Shown here piece by piece: positions 11,314 through 24,456 of a stretch of 64,000 nt of DNA. Within the stretch, counting starts at the first letter, position 1; the number at the start of each line of letters is the position of its first letter. The notes beneath the pieces were generated by a model. It did no database searches. It saw only the letters and a list, made by a program, of their open reading frames with translations, and was not told the DNA's origin. The stretch is from contig OW388293.1 of assembly GCA_936450465.1 (NCBI GenBank), forward strand, positions 25,755,860 to 25,819,859. The letters run 5' to 3'. A program made the position numbers and the translations under genes. The DNA is from Gibbula magus. Taxonomy: Eukaryota; Mollusca; Gastropoda; Trochida; Trochidae.

Positions 11314-14300
11314 CATTTGTATTTTCTTCTTCCCTTTGTATACTTCCCTTTGACCGATGTAAAGTCTGAGAGTAAATGTAATTATTTGGAACAACTCAAC
11401 AGTTGAATACTGATGTATCCCTAACGTTAAGTCTATGAATAAAAAGCTCTACGGATTTACCTACACATACATAATCATGATGTTCCTGTGTTCCACCTAA
11501 AAGAGTTGAAATAGATACCTGTGTACTTGTTACGAAAATTGATTCACCGTCCTTGAAATCTTCTTCATGTAAGGTTTTCATCTCTGATGTTGGAAAATTG
11601 CACCTCCTATAATATTTCTTTTAATTTATGAATTACGGGTAAATTTGAAGTTTATATGTAGATTCATATGTCATTCGATAAGGAAACCATTCCTGATGGT
11701 TATTGTTATTTGTCAAAGTAGCAGATTTTCAAATCTTTGCAGATCATTTGCTTAATCCATGGTGCTTAAATTCAAATTTAGAATTCGTTTTCTAGTAGTA
11801 GGGAGTTTATTGGTAATATTTAGTGTATGCTTACAACAGTAGGTATTTCTGAAGCTTGTACAAATCCCTGATACTATTGTTTGTTTTTGGATTACACATG
11901 TCCAATGTACAAACATATATTGTATATAGGTCTATACTGTTCCGTACAGCAGGATTTAAGCCCATGACAACACACACATATATGTGTGTGTGAAATTGAA
12001 AGTTGTACTGAATGACCTCTGCAGTTGTTTGCTGTTTACATTACCGATTTTGAAAAGAAAGGACAAAGTGTACAGCCCTGTTGAATCATTGTTATGCAAA
12101 CACGTTGACTGTTGTCTGTTTGCTGGAATATATGGTCGTGAACTTTCCATTGTTTACAGACCCTACCTTGTATACACATCTATCCTGTTGTATATAAAAG
12201 GTAACCGGAGACGGAGGGAAAGATAAGCATCTGCAGGATCTTTTGTTGAGTCTGGACTTTATTTGATATTTATTTACTGAAGTATGAACGACATATGTTA
12301 GAAATGGAAAAAAGAAACATTTAGGGTGTACCTGCTGATATGATGATGCATGTTGTGTCTCGTCAAAGTTGATCAAAACACAGTTGAGGTAGATGTTTAC
12401 ATAAACATAACTACATATTGTAACTTAATACTCTGTAGAAGAACGATATAAAAGGAAACTTTCAGATACATATAACAACTGCAGATTTTGTTCTCCCTAA
12501 ATGTCACGTAATACTGTACCTCTGCCTTGTTTGGCTTGTTGAATATCATGAAAACAGAGATGTGTATACAACTGTTAATGTATAACAAATGTTTATATAT
12601 AAGGTTCGTCTGAAATGTTTCATTTGTTTTCCTCAACACGTCAGACATGTTTGTTATTTTGTCGGCTGCATAATCCAGTAAAACTGAAATCAATTTCTAA
12701 ATTGAAACCAAATGTTAATAATGCAACATTCCAGTTATACTTTTCGACCCTCCAATTCCAAATTGAATGATATGATGGATATCTAGATCTGGTACCAAAT
12801 TGAACTTCATTGTGTGGTTCATCTCATTACGAGAACAACGCAATTCAATGTCCAAATGACACCAATTCCTCGCATTCTCGGGTTTCTCCTTCCTATCAGG
12901 GTCCACAACCTTATCATATCATCGGTATCATGGTTTCTCATTATGATATTCCTTCTGAACACGTAAACCACCTTAACATGTCAGAGCAGCAAGTTGCCAT
13001 TATCCCAATAACCTTTACTTCCCTTTGAGGTTTATCACTATAGAGTGGGAAACACTATATTGTTCGTGCAGAGATACATCTGGTTTTGTTTATCAATGCT
13101 TTCATTCATGCATTCCTGAAGATGCATGTCAACATTATCTTATATTGTCTGCTTTGCCAAATGATAGATCGTACATAATACTGAAGATGGATATGCAGCA
13201 GAAAGATATGCAGTCTACCATCAATACGTTTAAAATGTCTTATGGATTACATGACTGATCCTGACACTCGTGCCGTTGCTAGAATTAAACAAACTTCTAC
13301 AGTGTACATTGTAACCATCATGCATGAGCCATGATGATAGAACTTGGAGATGTTTTTCTCTCCAGGAATTCTAATGTAATATACGATACATCTCGTGACA
13401 ACATATGTTGTGCTCACGTTATCCACAGAAACTTCCGGTTGGCAGAAAGATTAATAAACAGCAGCCACACTTGAGATATAGATTTTGTTGCTTTCCACGT
13501 ATGTTTGTTGCTGTTCGTGAATGAAACACAACGTACTTTGATCATGGTAACGCCCTGAAGTAGTTGATACATCTTGTTTAGTCATAAGATGCAGAGTCGT
13601 ACTATCCTGATCTAGAAACGGTGGTGCAACATGGAAAAGACAGTGATAACGACTTGCCCAATATAATCTTTGTTCAAATATACAAAATATACATCACATT
13701 CCAGAGAGGATTGTCGTGAAAACCGTATATTTAACTTTATAGCTGATTGGAGTGGATGAAACCCAAAAAAAGGAGAGAACTCATACGGTTTACCTTTAAC
13801 ATTATCAATAAAATATGCGACTCTTTAATACAAATAGATCTTCTCAGGATAATTTTGTTTTGGCTTTCTTTAACAAATACTGATGCATCCCGGGAAATCA
13901 TTCATATGGCAACTGCTTTCCCGTGATGAGGTTCATTTCAACATTCATATCATGCAAATGAAAACGACTCTCATGCGGTTTTCTTGTAACGGAATTGACT
14001 ACCACCTATTAACTTGGAACAAAATCCAAAGTCCATTATGACAAATTCCAAGCTAAACATATCATTACTACCTTCGTTTGTAGGTCTTAGTTGGAAAGTA
14101 TTTTCCTTTCGTTAGAAATTCTAAATTCACTCCTTCTATTCACCAGTTCACCTGTTGAAGTCGTTATACAGCAACGTATTACAGAAGGAAATAGCGAGGT
14201 TAATGGTGATGGAGGGGTATTTAACCTCCAAATAACTCCAGTGTTTGCTGAAGTCGTATAGAATAAGCTGTAGTTGCCATGTGTGTAGATGTTGGTGGAG

Positions 14301-14605
14301 ATGGCTCTCAGATTGAAAGGGGTTTAGTATCAATGTAAACCAGTAAACGTACTATACCACCGCTTACAGATGTGAAAATGGAAGAACAGGATCTCTGCAG
14401 TTGCCGCTATTTGAAGACAATGCCATTAAAGAAACAAGGCGTCATTGTATTGTACATGCCGTCACATCACATGCATGACCAATTTATGTTTTGCATTATT
14501 GCATCGTACGAAATATGAACTCCGATATTATAACCGTCTCACTTCGGTATTCACACAATTCACAGATTCGAATTTTGTATTATCAGGAATCACTTTTCTG
14601 TACAT

Positions 14606-15212
14606 GTGTTTTTCGTATTTTGTTTTAGTGTGATATTGGAGAAAATTTACTACTTTCAGTTCTTGTGACCAATATTGATTTCAGTATTTTAATTTAATAG
14701 AATAGTGATAAATATAAATCACTAATATTTATAGACAGACAGTCTTTTTATTATTCCTTTATCAACATTTATATTATCCATACATTTTTTAAAATGCACA
14801 CCAAGAACATGAAATGATAAAAAGATAATATTAGTCTATGAAATTCGTGATTTCTTTCAACAGTTGAAGAAGAATAATCAATTGTCAACTGTCTGTCAGC
14901 ACAAGTCGGTTCGTGCTGACCAATACATTCCTCATCCTCAATAACTCCAGACGTACAGAAAAATCTTGAATAGTATAAAGGAGAGATTTATCGGTTTTAT
15001 ACATATTATTTCTTAGCATTTGCAACAAATGTTGATAACTCCTTCTGTGACGTTGTTGAAAAACGGTATAATCTATATTGAAACGTCGCTGCTTAATACT
15101 ATACAAATAAGCGTCCTTAAGTCAAATCTTAGTCCTTTCAGACGACTAATTTCTTAAATTATACTGCAATTTTAAATTCCATGTATATTGAAATACCTTT
15201 TCCCTTCCACAG
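14606..15212. other. Unique sequence upstream of the first visible GTPase exon
   Basis: AT-rich, with no recognisable exon. I looked for a P-loop exon (GxxGVGKS with one trailing base) and did not find one here. Confidence 0.4.
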
Positions 15213-15269
15213 CCTTATCGGTGCGGTTCCTGACAAAACGTTTTATTGGGGAATACGACCAGTCTATGG
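15213..15269 (+). CDS. GTPase gene, first visible coding exon (switch I)
   Basis: The acceptor is a pyrimidine-rich tract ending in cacag and the donor is G|GTAAGT. The exon begins with two bases completing a codon and ends one base into the next. It encodes LSVRFLTKRFIGEYDQSM. Ras Thr35 of switch I is replaced by Ser in YDQSME. Confidence 0.85.
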
Positions 15270-18200
15270 GTAAGTAACCACTCATGTTTCTTTGTAATAC
15301 ATGTTTCTTAATACTATGTATCATTTAGTTGATCATTTGTGTAACCATTGAAATGTCTATACCGAAATCATTGATGTTATAGAATACTTTTGTTTTTTTA
15401 AACTTATTTGAATCAACCTTAAACAATACACCATGCAGACCTTGATGAGTTACAAAGCCAATAACTACACTTTTCATACTCTCAGTTCTAACATGTTAAC
15501 TAACTAGACTTGGGATGAGTAAAGGATGTGTGAATTATGTCATAACGTTATTAATTAGCCATATGATGTTATTTCAAAAGTGAATTAAGTGCTTCTGCGT
15601 GTACGTCATGCCATAGTTATATGTACCCACTCTAATCCTTGCCCATCAATTTGTTCTTCCAACAATTACGATACGGTCAGGAATGATAACGGGAACAATT
15701 CATAACGTTCATTCACATTTCCAGTAACTAACTACATCAGACATGAGTAAATGGTGTGTGGAATGAATGATGTTAGAACGGTTAGTGTTTTGCCACATGC
15801 TGTTCTTTTAAACGTTGCTTAAGTGCTTCTGTGTGTCTGTTTTGAGCCTTGTTTATGTGTATAATAGAATAGGTGAGGTCTTTGAAGAGCATTTAGAATA
15901 GGTGAGGTAAGGGGGAGGTGAGTTAATGTGGTTTAACGCCGCTTTTAACAAATGAATATTTCACTTTTATCACTGCTGTTAGCATTAGATAACCAGCAAC
16001 GCCATAAAATAGGTAAACCACAAGTCAGCATGTTAGCAATACACCTGAATTGTATGTTAAATAAATTAGCAAGTTAGTAAATTAAAAATTAAAATGTATA
16101 ATAAACCGTGTATGGAGTAAACTGAACAAATAGTAATACAAACAACTAAATGATATGACAAAGATTTAATGAAAAGTTAGCCTTGGTACATGGTAACTTA
16201 AAACAGGAGACAGTAGTTGATAGAGTGTGTGATTATGGTAGTACTTTTACCATTTTATCTCATCTTTTAAGAAAACGTAAGTGTGTCTTCACTGATGACG
16301 TTGATTGCATGTTTGACGTACATGTGTCCTCTATGTATTCCCTCCCAATGTGTAAGATGATACATGTGAATATGTAATGATAGGAAAACTACATGGGCGT
16401 GTATCGCTTTAAATTTAGCATTAGAAAGACTTTTATTATGTAAGCATATTTATCCAGCGATCTGATTGGTCGAGAGGTGGTCACGTGACCGTCGACAGAA
16501 AAGCATATTGACTCCAGCCGAGTCCGACCAAAAGCCGTATTGACTTGGGTGACGTCAAGCGATTGTTGCATGACGTCAAACGAATTACCTTTTCGGCTGT
16601 TTTTCATTGTTTTCCGTTCGTTTCTGTTTTAGATACATAATAAAACAATTATGGGCTGGTGATTCGGTCAATACCAATACCGCGGACATCGTCCTTGGTC
16701 AATATTGTTTTCTCGGGTCCATGATATAATGTTATTACTTATAAGTATTTCCCGAGTTACAGGTCGTCGGGTCCGTTGTATTGGCCCTCGACTTCGTCAC
16801 GGGCTAATACAACGCACCCGACGACCTGTAGCTCGACCAATACGGAAATACTTAATTAATGACAATTTTATTAATTAACCTCTTTTCTGTCTATTTGCAC
16901 AACACTAAACGACTCATTTATATTGAAGTAATAAGTATAAGCAAGAATGTTTAACAGATATCATGGGTCAAAGTTGTGAAGCGACAGCTTCGGGCTTTCA
17001 CCAAATGTGTGACTGCGCATGCTCAGACTCATATTGGCCCAGTTTTTCTCGTATTGCCCCTGTTTTTCCTGTATTGGCCCAGTTTCACCGTATTGGCCCA
17101 GTTGTCTAACCATATGGTCTAGGCCGTAAATACCGTATGTGTGCCATAACATTGATTGTTAATTAACAAAAACAGATATTGACCAAAACACCAGTCTATA
17201 ATTGTATAATATTCCTATAGACCCTAACCTATTACCGTTTATATAGTATTAGGGTTATGTCTATAAAGGTAATAGAATTTGCAAACAAAACATGCTACTG
17301 CTCCTTTAAGAACTCATATACATAAAATCTGTCAAAGGTCAGGGTCACACCGAGGTAACAACTTAAACATGCATTTGTGAATATGCCTTACATTTACACG
17401 CTGGATCAATAAATGATTGGTATACACAATGAACAGTTCAGTTGGAAGTAAACGGCACTTGTAGTTGAGGTATGCTGAACAGTCTTGAACACACTCCTGA
17501 CCTTCACGTGAGGATCTACCTATAAGAAAATGTGTTTACCAGGTGGTGAACTATTTACACCGCACCCCACCTGTCGTTACTTTCTGCAGTAATAGATTTA
17601 CTTTAGACTGTCTTGATAGTGTTCAAAACGTTTCTCTGAATACTACAATACTAGCATTAGCGGGGAATTCGTATAAGCATATATAGAGCATGATGAGTAA
17701 ATGTCCAATGATCTTCTCATGTTATTCACCCTAGCTAACCCAAGGTGTAATAAACATCACTTAAAGAGCCATCAAGGATGTAAGTGTTTCAAATAAAACA
17801 GATTTTTTGGAAAATATACTTATAACGTCAATCACAAGAGAAATCTTTTATCTACAACATGACATGTGATACATAATTTTCATATTACGAAAATGTAATG
17901 AAATCTGGTTTCAAAGAGAAGTACACATTGAAGTAGCGCGCGCTAAGGGTATCTGACGTCACAACAACAGAATCCCCTTTATTGCGTAAAACGTACTACA
18001 CAAACAGCAAGCGCTTCCGAAGCGTGAAGGCTCGTCTCTAGCGCAAGTCGTCATAACAACCCATGTGCTGCACGTGCTGCACGTGTTTCTCTTGCAAGTT
18101 ACCCTTGTCACACATTACTGAATGTGACGATTGCTTTATATCAATGTTTCTAAATGTCCCGATAATATACACACTATTACCTTTTAATGTACTTTTTATT

Positions 18201-21200
18201 GAGATAAGACCAGCAAATTATGACAAATGTTTACTCTCATTAATATAAAATTCAAGCAAAATACCTAAAAAAGAATATTCCAATTTCTGTAGCAAATACA
18301 ACATTAAATGAAATGGTAAATAAACAACCGGCAAAAATTATATATTTCAATTTCTTACATTGATCATAAACTTTGTTATTCTTTCGTGTTTTTGTGTACA
18401 GTGTGTGACTTTGACCATGATGCTTCGCGGTTGAAAATAATAGACTGGATCTATATTTAGACTGGAAAACACCTTTAATAATTAGTGCAATTTCTCGGCT
18501 TATTTTAGGTCGATCAAATTTGGGAAAAAATAAGTGTATATACGGAGATAGATTTTTGGCAATTTTCCTATATGTTCATCAACATCCAATGCAACATTCA
18601 CCAGGTACACACTTGTGCTGATGTGGAACAGTGGTACATTTTCAATAAAGTATTCTACCGTGATTAAGTTGTTATCACAAATGCAAAACTCTTCTATCAT
18701 TTTACTTCTCTGGACATGAAAGTTAATTTAGAAAGACTTATCGAATAGAAATCTAGACAATATCAAAGGCGCGTGAATCAAACAAAGACGTTCTAATAGA
18801 ATGAAGCAAGTTTGAATAGTTTAGAGATTTATCGTCACTGTTCAGAATTGTCATATTCTTTTAGTTGAATGTTAATCATTTAATAGTGCATTCTGCCTTT
18901 ATCTAAAATTCATATATCGCTCAGTGATATGATTGAATCATCAATCTTTTCACTTTGTTCATATAATGCATATTTGATAATTAATTTATGCAAATATAAG
19001 TTAATGATTTGAATAGGTTGATGTGTATAGTAATTCATTTTCCATTTATTTATTTATATGCACCTTGTGAAGCATAATGGAGTATGATTTGCTTGATAAC
19101 GGCGTTATCGGTACCAGGTACACCGACACCTGGCTCTACTGCACTATATAAGTTGTAAATCCATAGAAGGTGTACTTCTATATGCATGTTTAAGAAGTGA
19201 TATATAATTAGTCCACAAACTGTAATCTCTGTCCAGGGGAGCTAATAACGTGTAATTTGTGAGAAAAAGTGATCTTCCTTAGAAAGGGAGTAATTATGTT
19301 TGACTGTCAACAGCAACATGTTAACGACTTAACACAACAGTAATTATCAGTTACGTGAAACATATGCCATAGAGATGGCAGTTAAAAAGTTGTGAGCTTG
19401 TTAGACAATCTTTGCTGTCTTTTATTACCCGAACATCTCTTGCAATGCGCTCTACACACAATCCACAGTTTACGAGCACGTTTGTTAGTTAGGGTAATGA
19501 GTTGAGTCAAAAACTGGGATCGACTCCCTCGTTCTGGGTCGTATCCCGTGTGGTTCGCTACACACATCTGTGGATAATATTTCGCTTCTGCATACCATGA
19601 AACCCAAAATATAAGATAGTTTTGATATTCTGGACCTATTGGATAAGTTAATTTCGTTTTGCGTTGAGATAAACATATCCTTACTCTAAATTTTAGATAT
19701 AAAAATATTAATCTACAATTTATGTGGTTCTAAGCCAGTAAAACCCAATGTTTCTGTACCATGGATTTCTGTTTTGGAGTTAGGAGAGTTGTATTTTTCA
19801 GTAACCACATTTTAAGTGTACCTAACATTTACTCTGGAGTGTCTCTCGGAACAATAACTGAACCTGGATGAAATATGCCATTCTCTTCCCACAATTGTTA
19901 CTCAAGTCATTTCCTCCCGTGGAACCACTGTTACCAAATGGGTCATATTTCACGATTTTCGCCAAATCCCTTATCCATGCGTTACTGATACCGTAAAAAG
20001 GTTCTGTTTCTATCCTTTAAAATTGGTATTGCATCCCTGACCAATCAAAATCAATTTAGGTCGTCAGTTTCATATCGTGTTATTAGACTGTAATAACATG
20101 ATATAAAACTGTCGATCTAAATTCATTTAGATCTCTGAGTGACTTCTGTCGTGCACGAAACATGTATGCATTCAACAGGTGAAGAAAGTCTTCTCGGCGG
20201 TTACTGTAACAGACCGAAAGCTCAGCCTGAAACAACTAACAACTAACTTTGATTGTAACCTTTAGTGCGAGCCAAAAAGCTATTCACTTGTGACAGAGAA
20301 AACGTTGGAAGAAATGAGTTTGGAGTGACCTCTGTGGGGAGAGAACAAGGGGATTCATACCTGAAATATATTCCTCCAAAGTAGACCGACGAGTCACGAG
20401 AATCAATACCAAATCGAGCCTGATGTCTGCATAATGCCCCTGTAGATGTAGATTCTGTAATCGTGTTGCCAGTACGACTAACCTCTGTATAAAAGTAAGG
20501 CCATTTCGTAATCACTGAAACTAAGCATAAATACGCTATCATTTCAGAATCCGGAATCTGTACACGTAAGTTCAAGAGTAATGAAATCTCAGCCATATAA
20601 AAAAAGATATAATATTTAAAAGTAAAACATCTCTGAAACCTAACAGTACATATGCCCTGTGTCCCTCATTTGCAACGAGGACCTAGATTTACGAAGCCCT
20701 CTGAGCACTAAGATAATCATAAGCCAATGTTAATGTATGGTGTTTACACCCGTCTTAGCCACAGTGAGGCCCAGATACTTAGATCTGTCCAGACATCTTC
20801 AAACTTAGTTAAGATTCATGAAAAATGAAACTCTTTGCCATGTCGGGTTCACAGCCAATTAAAGCTGATTTCTCCATTGCCTTGATCATCGTCTTTGAAG
20901 TCTTGTACTCCCCTCCTACTTATGTTTCCAACCCACCTTAGTTTCACCTGAGAGAGGGCGAATTATCTCACTAATCACCCTGATAGTATACAGGTGTCTG
21001 CCATAAAGCAATTACCTGGCTCTGCTAGGCGTTAAACATCGCAGCGAAAGGGGAATTCAGACTTTACGGGAGGCAAATGGTTAACATTAGCTTGTGAAGA
21101 AACATACATCTATATAGGGTATTTAGGTAGTGAAACGTAACCTTGAAGGAACACAATCTTGAGTTAATAGTTGATTTAATAAACTTTGCGTTTATAATTT

Positions 21201-24200
21201 ACGGTATAACCTTGAACGGTTATACGCTAATATCATTTTAGAACGGTAGTGAAAACAACGAGTGCATCGATTATCAAAGTTGTATTAGTGTATAAAATTA
21301 TCACCATAATCGCATAAGTTATTAGGTATTACCAACTGAAATGCACGGCTAAAAGAATGTTTTATGTTATATGACGTAAAACAAATTGAAAAATGTTGCA
21401 TAGGCAAATAGGTACTGTTTTCATATCTTCCGTTCATTGTCCAAGTGATATATGACGTTGTATTGTCGCATTGGTAAATATACACATGGAATTAATTAAG
21501 TGACACCTAATACATAGCGCGAACACAACACAATCTGATTAAAATAGCTCGTTTTCCGAGGAATAAAAGTTACAAAATAGTACATCCACCGGGATACGAA
21601 CTCATATCGTTGGGGAGTTTCCTCGCTAAACCGTCTTGTGGCGAGGAATCTGTAGAACCCGCAGTTCGATTCCCGATATGCACTATTTTGCAGATTTTCC
21701 AACGGAGTAGGATCGATTAAAATCGGATTGGAACACAACGTGACTTGCATGAAATTCATGGTAGCCACGGATTCCTGAAAAAGCACTTTCAATCGGATGT
21801 GACAGAAGGTGTAAAATGATAATAACTCTCGATAATTTTATCACATTTTAACAGAATGTGCCAAGCACTTACTCCATAAAAGATATCGCCCGACGTCAGT
21901 AGAACATGACGTCATGGAGGAAGGTACATTGGTCAGATGAGAGCCTCTTCCAAATGCCGTCAATGTGTCCATTGTCGTATGGGCTTTCCCATACGACTGT
22001 AAGCGGGATCCTGACACGGTACGGAGAAATCTCAATGGGTAACGGCACACCCAGGATATCCTTGTTCCGCCCTAGTACCTCATTTCAATACAGGAACTTA
22101 TCTGGACCTGAGTCGATCTCCACGAGAGCAAAGTTGTAGGGTTGGTCAGTTTTGATGAAATTTCTCATTATGAATGACATGTTTAAAAAAACAAAACATG
22201 TTATCACCCATGACCATTGTATGCTGTCCCTTACTTGTTCATCTTTCATAACAGTGTTGTCAGACTTCCTGCCTTGCTCTATGGTAGCTGAAGTCAAACT
22301 TATGAACAGTTGGACAAATCGGGTGTCGCTTGATTAACTTCAATGCGCAATGTAGTTCAATATGCTTTAATTAATACAACATTTAAGGTCGAAAATGAGT
22401 TCCATGAGTTTCGAGATGTTGACCACATCTACCATAATTTTATAAACCACATTTACCAAAGAGTCAATACACACAAGTTCACCTTTCTTGGGCTTTTTCT
22501 TCAGGACCCAGGGCATGACCATTGCCATAACACGATTTAATCCTGAAACGTTTCAATGACGAGAGAGAGACACACAGTCCCATTATTCATGCGATAATAT
22601 TATATATATTACATACATTTTAAACACTGTATATCAACAAATTGTATCATTTCTTTATGTATATTTTTCAGAAACGAAATACAAGTGTACGACCAATATA
22701 GACGGTGAATCCATAGCGTTTGAGCTCCTGGATACCAGATCATTCGTAAGTAGAGTTGTGTAACGTAGCGCAGCATAAGTCATGGTCTGATTTTAATGAG
22801 ATTTTCGATGTTCGTGTTTATAAATGCCCCGTGTAGTGGCAAAGGTTGACAAAAAGGAATTTGTCCATAGGAGATCAATTACGTATCTGCATCGTAAACT
22901 GTATACTGACTTTTGTTTCCTGCTCAAACAATAATGCCAAAAAGGTAACAGCATGTCCTTTCACGACATGTTAGTGCACGAGTTTGTGTATAATACCGCA
23001 TGACCTGTTCACCGTTGCAGAATGACGACCATGGTACACGCGAGGAGGTTCTACGTTGGGCGGACGGATTCATGTTGGTGTACTCGGTGACCAGCCGGAA
23101 GAGTTTCGATATTTTGCAGGATGTGCGTAGGAAGATCGAAGAGGCCAAGAAAGCGGGTCACGCACCTGTTATTGTTGTGGGAAACAAGGCTGACCTAGCG
23201 CACGTGCGCCAGGTAACACACGATGAAGGTCAGGGTCATTTATCAACGCGTAATTCTTTATATGATTTAATAAGGATTTGGTTGCTGTTTCCTGGCCTCA
23301 TTACTCATATTAAGGCCATATTGAAATCGTTAACCCCATTATTTATCATTTTTGTGGTAGATATTCTGTATTATTTCGATGTAGATTCGAATTTATAACA
23401 TATGTGGTCAAACCAGTTTCGAATAAATATTACATTCGTCACTCTTCACATAGTTCATACATTTAACAACCTCAAACAATAATAGAAAGATACGTCCAAA
23501 TGCAAAACGTCAGATGGATAGTACTACATTTCTCAATTATCACGTCAGATTTGCCGATTTTAGGTTGACGTGGCATTTTAAAAGACCATTGCAGGACAAT
23601 ACAATTCTCGTGTCAACTTCCCTATATCTGCATGCGAATCATGCATACATCTGGCAAACACTTGTGTTTTACCCTTTACTTCAATAAGATAAAGATAAAA
23701 AGAAATCCTAAAGCAAAAAACTCTGACCAATTACAGACTTCGTTTATATTTTCTTTTTGCCTATCCTCGGACAACTACAGGTTAGATCCTGATTATGTAT
23801 ACGATATGACGTTGTCACGTACAGTACTTGATGAAATATAGCCACTCATAAAATACATTTATGTTGAAATATTATACAATAACTTCTCAAAGTCATGAGG
23901 CAAGTCATTGTGTTCGTGTTGATTAAAGGGTATAGTCACATCTGATTGGATTTTTTGTTTTACCGGTAGTCCAACGGCTGTTTGAGCCAAGGAATTTGTT
24001 GGTAAATGCGACAGGGTCTGTCATGTTTTTCTACTTTTATAGTGGCCCTGTCTTGAGAGGATGCTCTCGTAGTATCAGCCAAGGAGAGCTCTTACCGCCT
24101 TCCCTTTTCCCAAACTGCTGTCTATAAGAACGTAAATTATCGCGTCTCAAACCTTGCAAGGAGCTTCCCGTGTTCAAGATGACTATTGCCAGCTTGAATG

Positions 24201-24456
24201 GTTAAGCATATACATACTTTGCGGGAGCGCCCTAGTACCAGTGCTCTTGAACACTATCACTGGTATGTCATGTCTTCTCAATGTTGCAGGTGTGAAACTT
24301 GCTGCAGAATTCAGCTGCCCATTCCTGGAAGTGTCTGCATCAGAAGATGTCATCAAAGTTATTGAGGCCTTCCATACACTATGCAAAGAGATCATCGAGT
24401 TTAAACGTAGATCCAGGACTTTCCTCGACAGAGTATTTGGGCTCAAAAAGTCATGA
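15213..24456 (+). CDS. Ras-like small GTPase, RERG/RASL11/RASL12 group, 5' partial
   Basis: Four exons join in phase (15213-15269, 22672-22745, 23021-23228, 24290-24456) to give 167 residues plus a stop. In order they show RFLTKRFIGEY (the signature after the P-loop in this group), a switch I of YDQSME, a G3 region LLDTRSF, WADGFMLVYSVTSRKSF, the G4 motif VGNKADL, RQVTHDEG, and a G5-like EVSASED. The C-terminus is basic, with no CAAX box, which fits the RERG/RASL group of non-prenylated GTPases. Family members run about 200-260 residues, so about 20-30 N-terminal residues with the P-loop are missing. The first exon's leading phase implies an upstream exon ending one base into a codon, and I could not find it in 1-15180. 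By eye the central and C-terminal parts look nearest RASL12 and RASL11. Role: putative cytosolic GTP-binding signalling protein. Weak nucleotide cycling is possible because the G3 glycine is absent. Confidence 0.88.
15497..15880 (+). repeat. Local direct duplication in GTPase intron
   Basis: taactaactagacttgggatg...gtgcttctgcgtgt (15497-15650) is echoed by taactaactacatcagacatg...gtgcttctgtgtgt (about 15724-15880), roughly 230 bases apart. Confidence 0.5.
15917..16015 (-). repeat. SINE fragment (GGTGAG...AACGCCGC end)
   Basis: ggtgagttaatgtggtttaa then cgccgcttttaac, matching the distal end of the SINE at 25914-26206. Confidence 0.5.
16742..16853. repeat. Long imperfect hairpin
   Basis: Arms of about 50 bp share ttacaggtcgtcgggt and ttgtattggccc, with loop cgacttcgtcacg. 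Two TGACGTCA sites (16550 and 16571) lie about 170 bases upstream. Confidence 0.7.
17029..17106. repeat. Minisatellite, about 22-bp unit, 4 copies
   Basis: Repeats of gtattggcccagtttttc with variants. The core tattggccc also occurs in the hairpin at 16742-16853. Confidence 0.7.
21906..21965 (+). pseudogene. Possible Tc1/mariner transposase scrap
   Basis: The frame reads SWRKVHWSDESLFQMPS, resembling the W-x-V-x-(F/W)-SDES-x-F motif around the second catalytic Asp of Tc1 transposases. The resemblance stops after about 17 residues and no TIRs were found. Confidence 0.35.
22672..22745 (+). CDS. GTPase gene, exon with degenerate G3 motif
   Basis: The acceptor is tttttcag and the donor gtaagt. 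The phase-1 join makes the Glu of SMETKYKC. The exon ends LLDTRSF, where typical family members have DTAG-Q. The exon boundary falls where RERG also breaks from DTAGQ to the next block. Confidence 0.85.
23021..23228 (+). CDS. GTPase gene, exon with G4 motif
   Basis: It starts in phase 0 with NDDHGTREEV and contains VYSVTSRKSF and the guanine-specificity motif NKAD. I end it at GAAG|GTCAGG rather than the stronger-looking CAG|GTAACA 16 bases upstream. The extra codons VTHDE plus G match the conserved QV-x(2)-EEG stretch of the family, and only this donor is in phase with the last exon. Confidence 0.82.
24290..24456 (+). CDS. GTPase gene, last coding exon
   Basis: The acceptor is atgttgcag. 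The join completes a Gly codon, giving DEGVKLAAEFSCPF, then EVSASED (G5 region), an amphipathic helix and a basic tail ending FGLKKS before TGA. There is no cysteine near the end, so no prenylation is expected. Confidence 0.88.

Larger units (their letters stand above)
10313..14605. repeat. Segmental direct duplication, copy B
   Basis: The shorter partner of copy A in the same orientation, about 10.3 kb downstream. It preserves the uninterrupted sites of two copy-A insertions. Divergence by eye is considerable, with many substitutions and small indels, so the duplication is not recent. Confidence 0.8.

Noticed and set aside
1761..12226. 80-codon open frames at 1761-2003 and 11984-12226
   Set aside because: They lie in homologous DNA but in different reading frames, so the protein sequence is not conserved.
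20243..20596. 117-codon minus-strand open frame in GTPase intron
   Set aside because: Longest anonymous frame there, but no recognisable domain and no clear partner exons.
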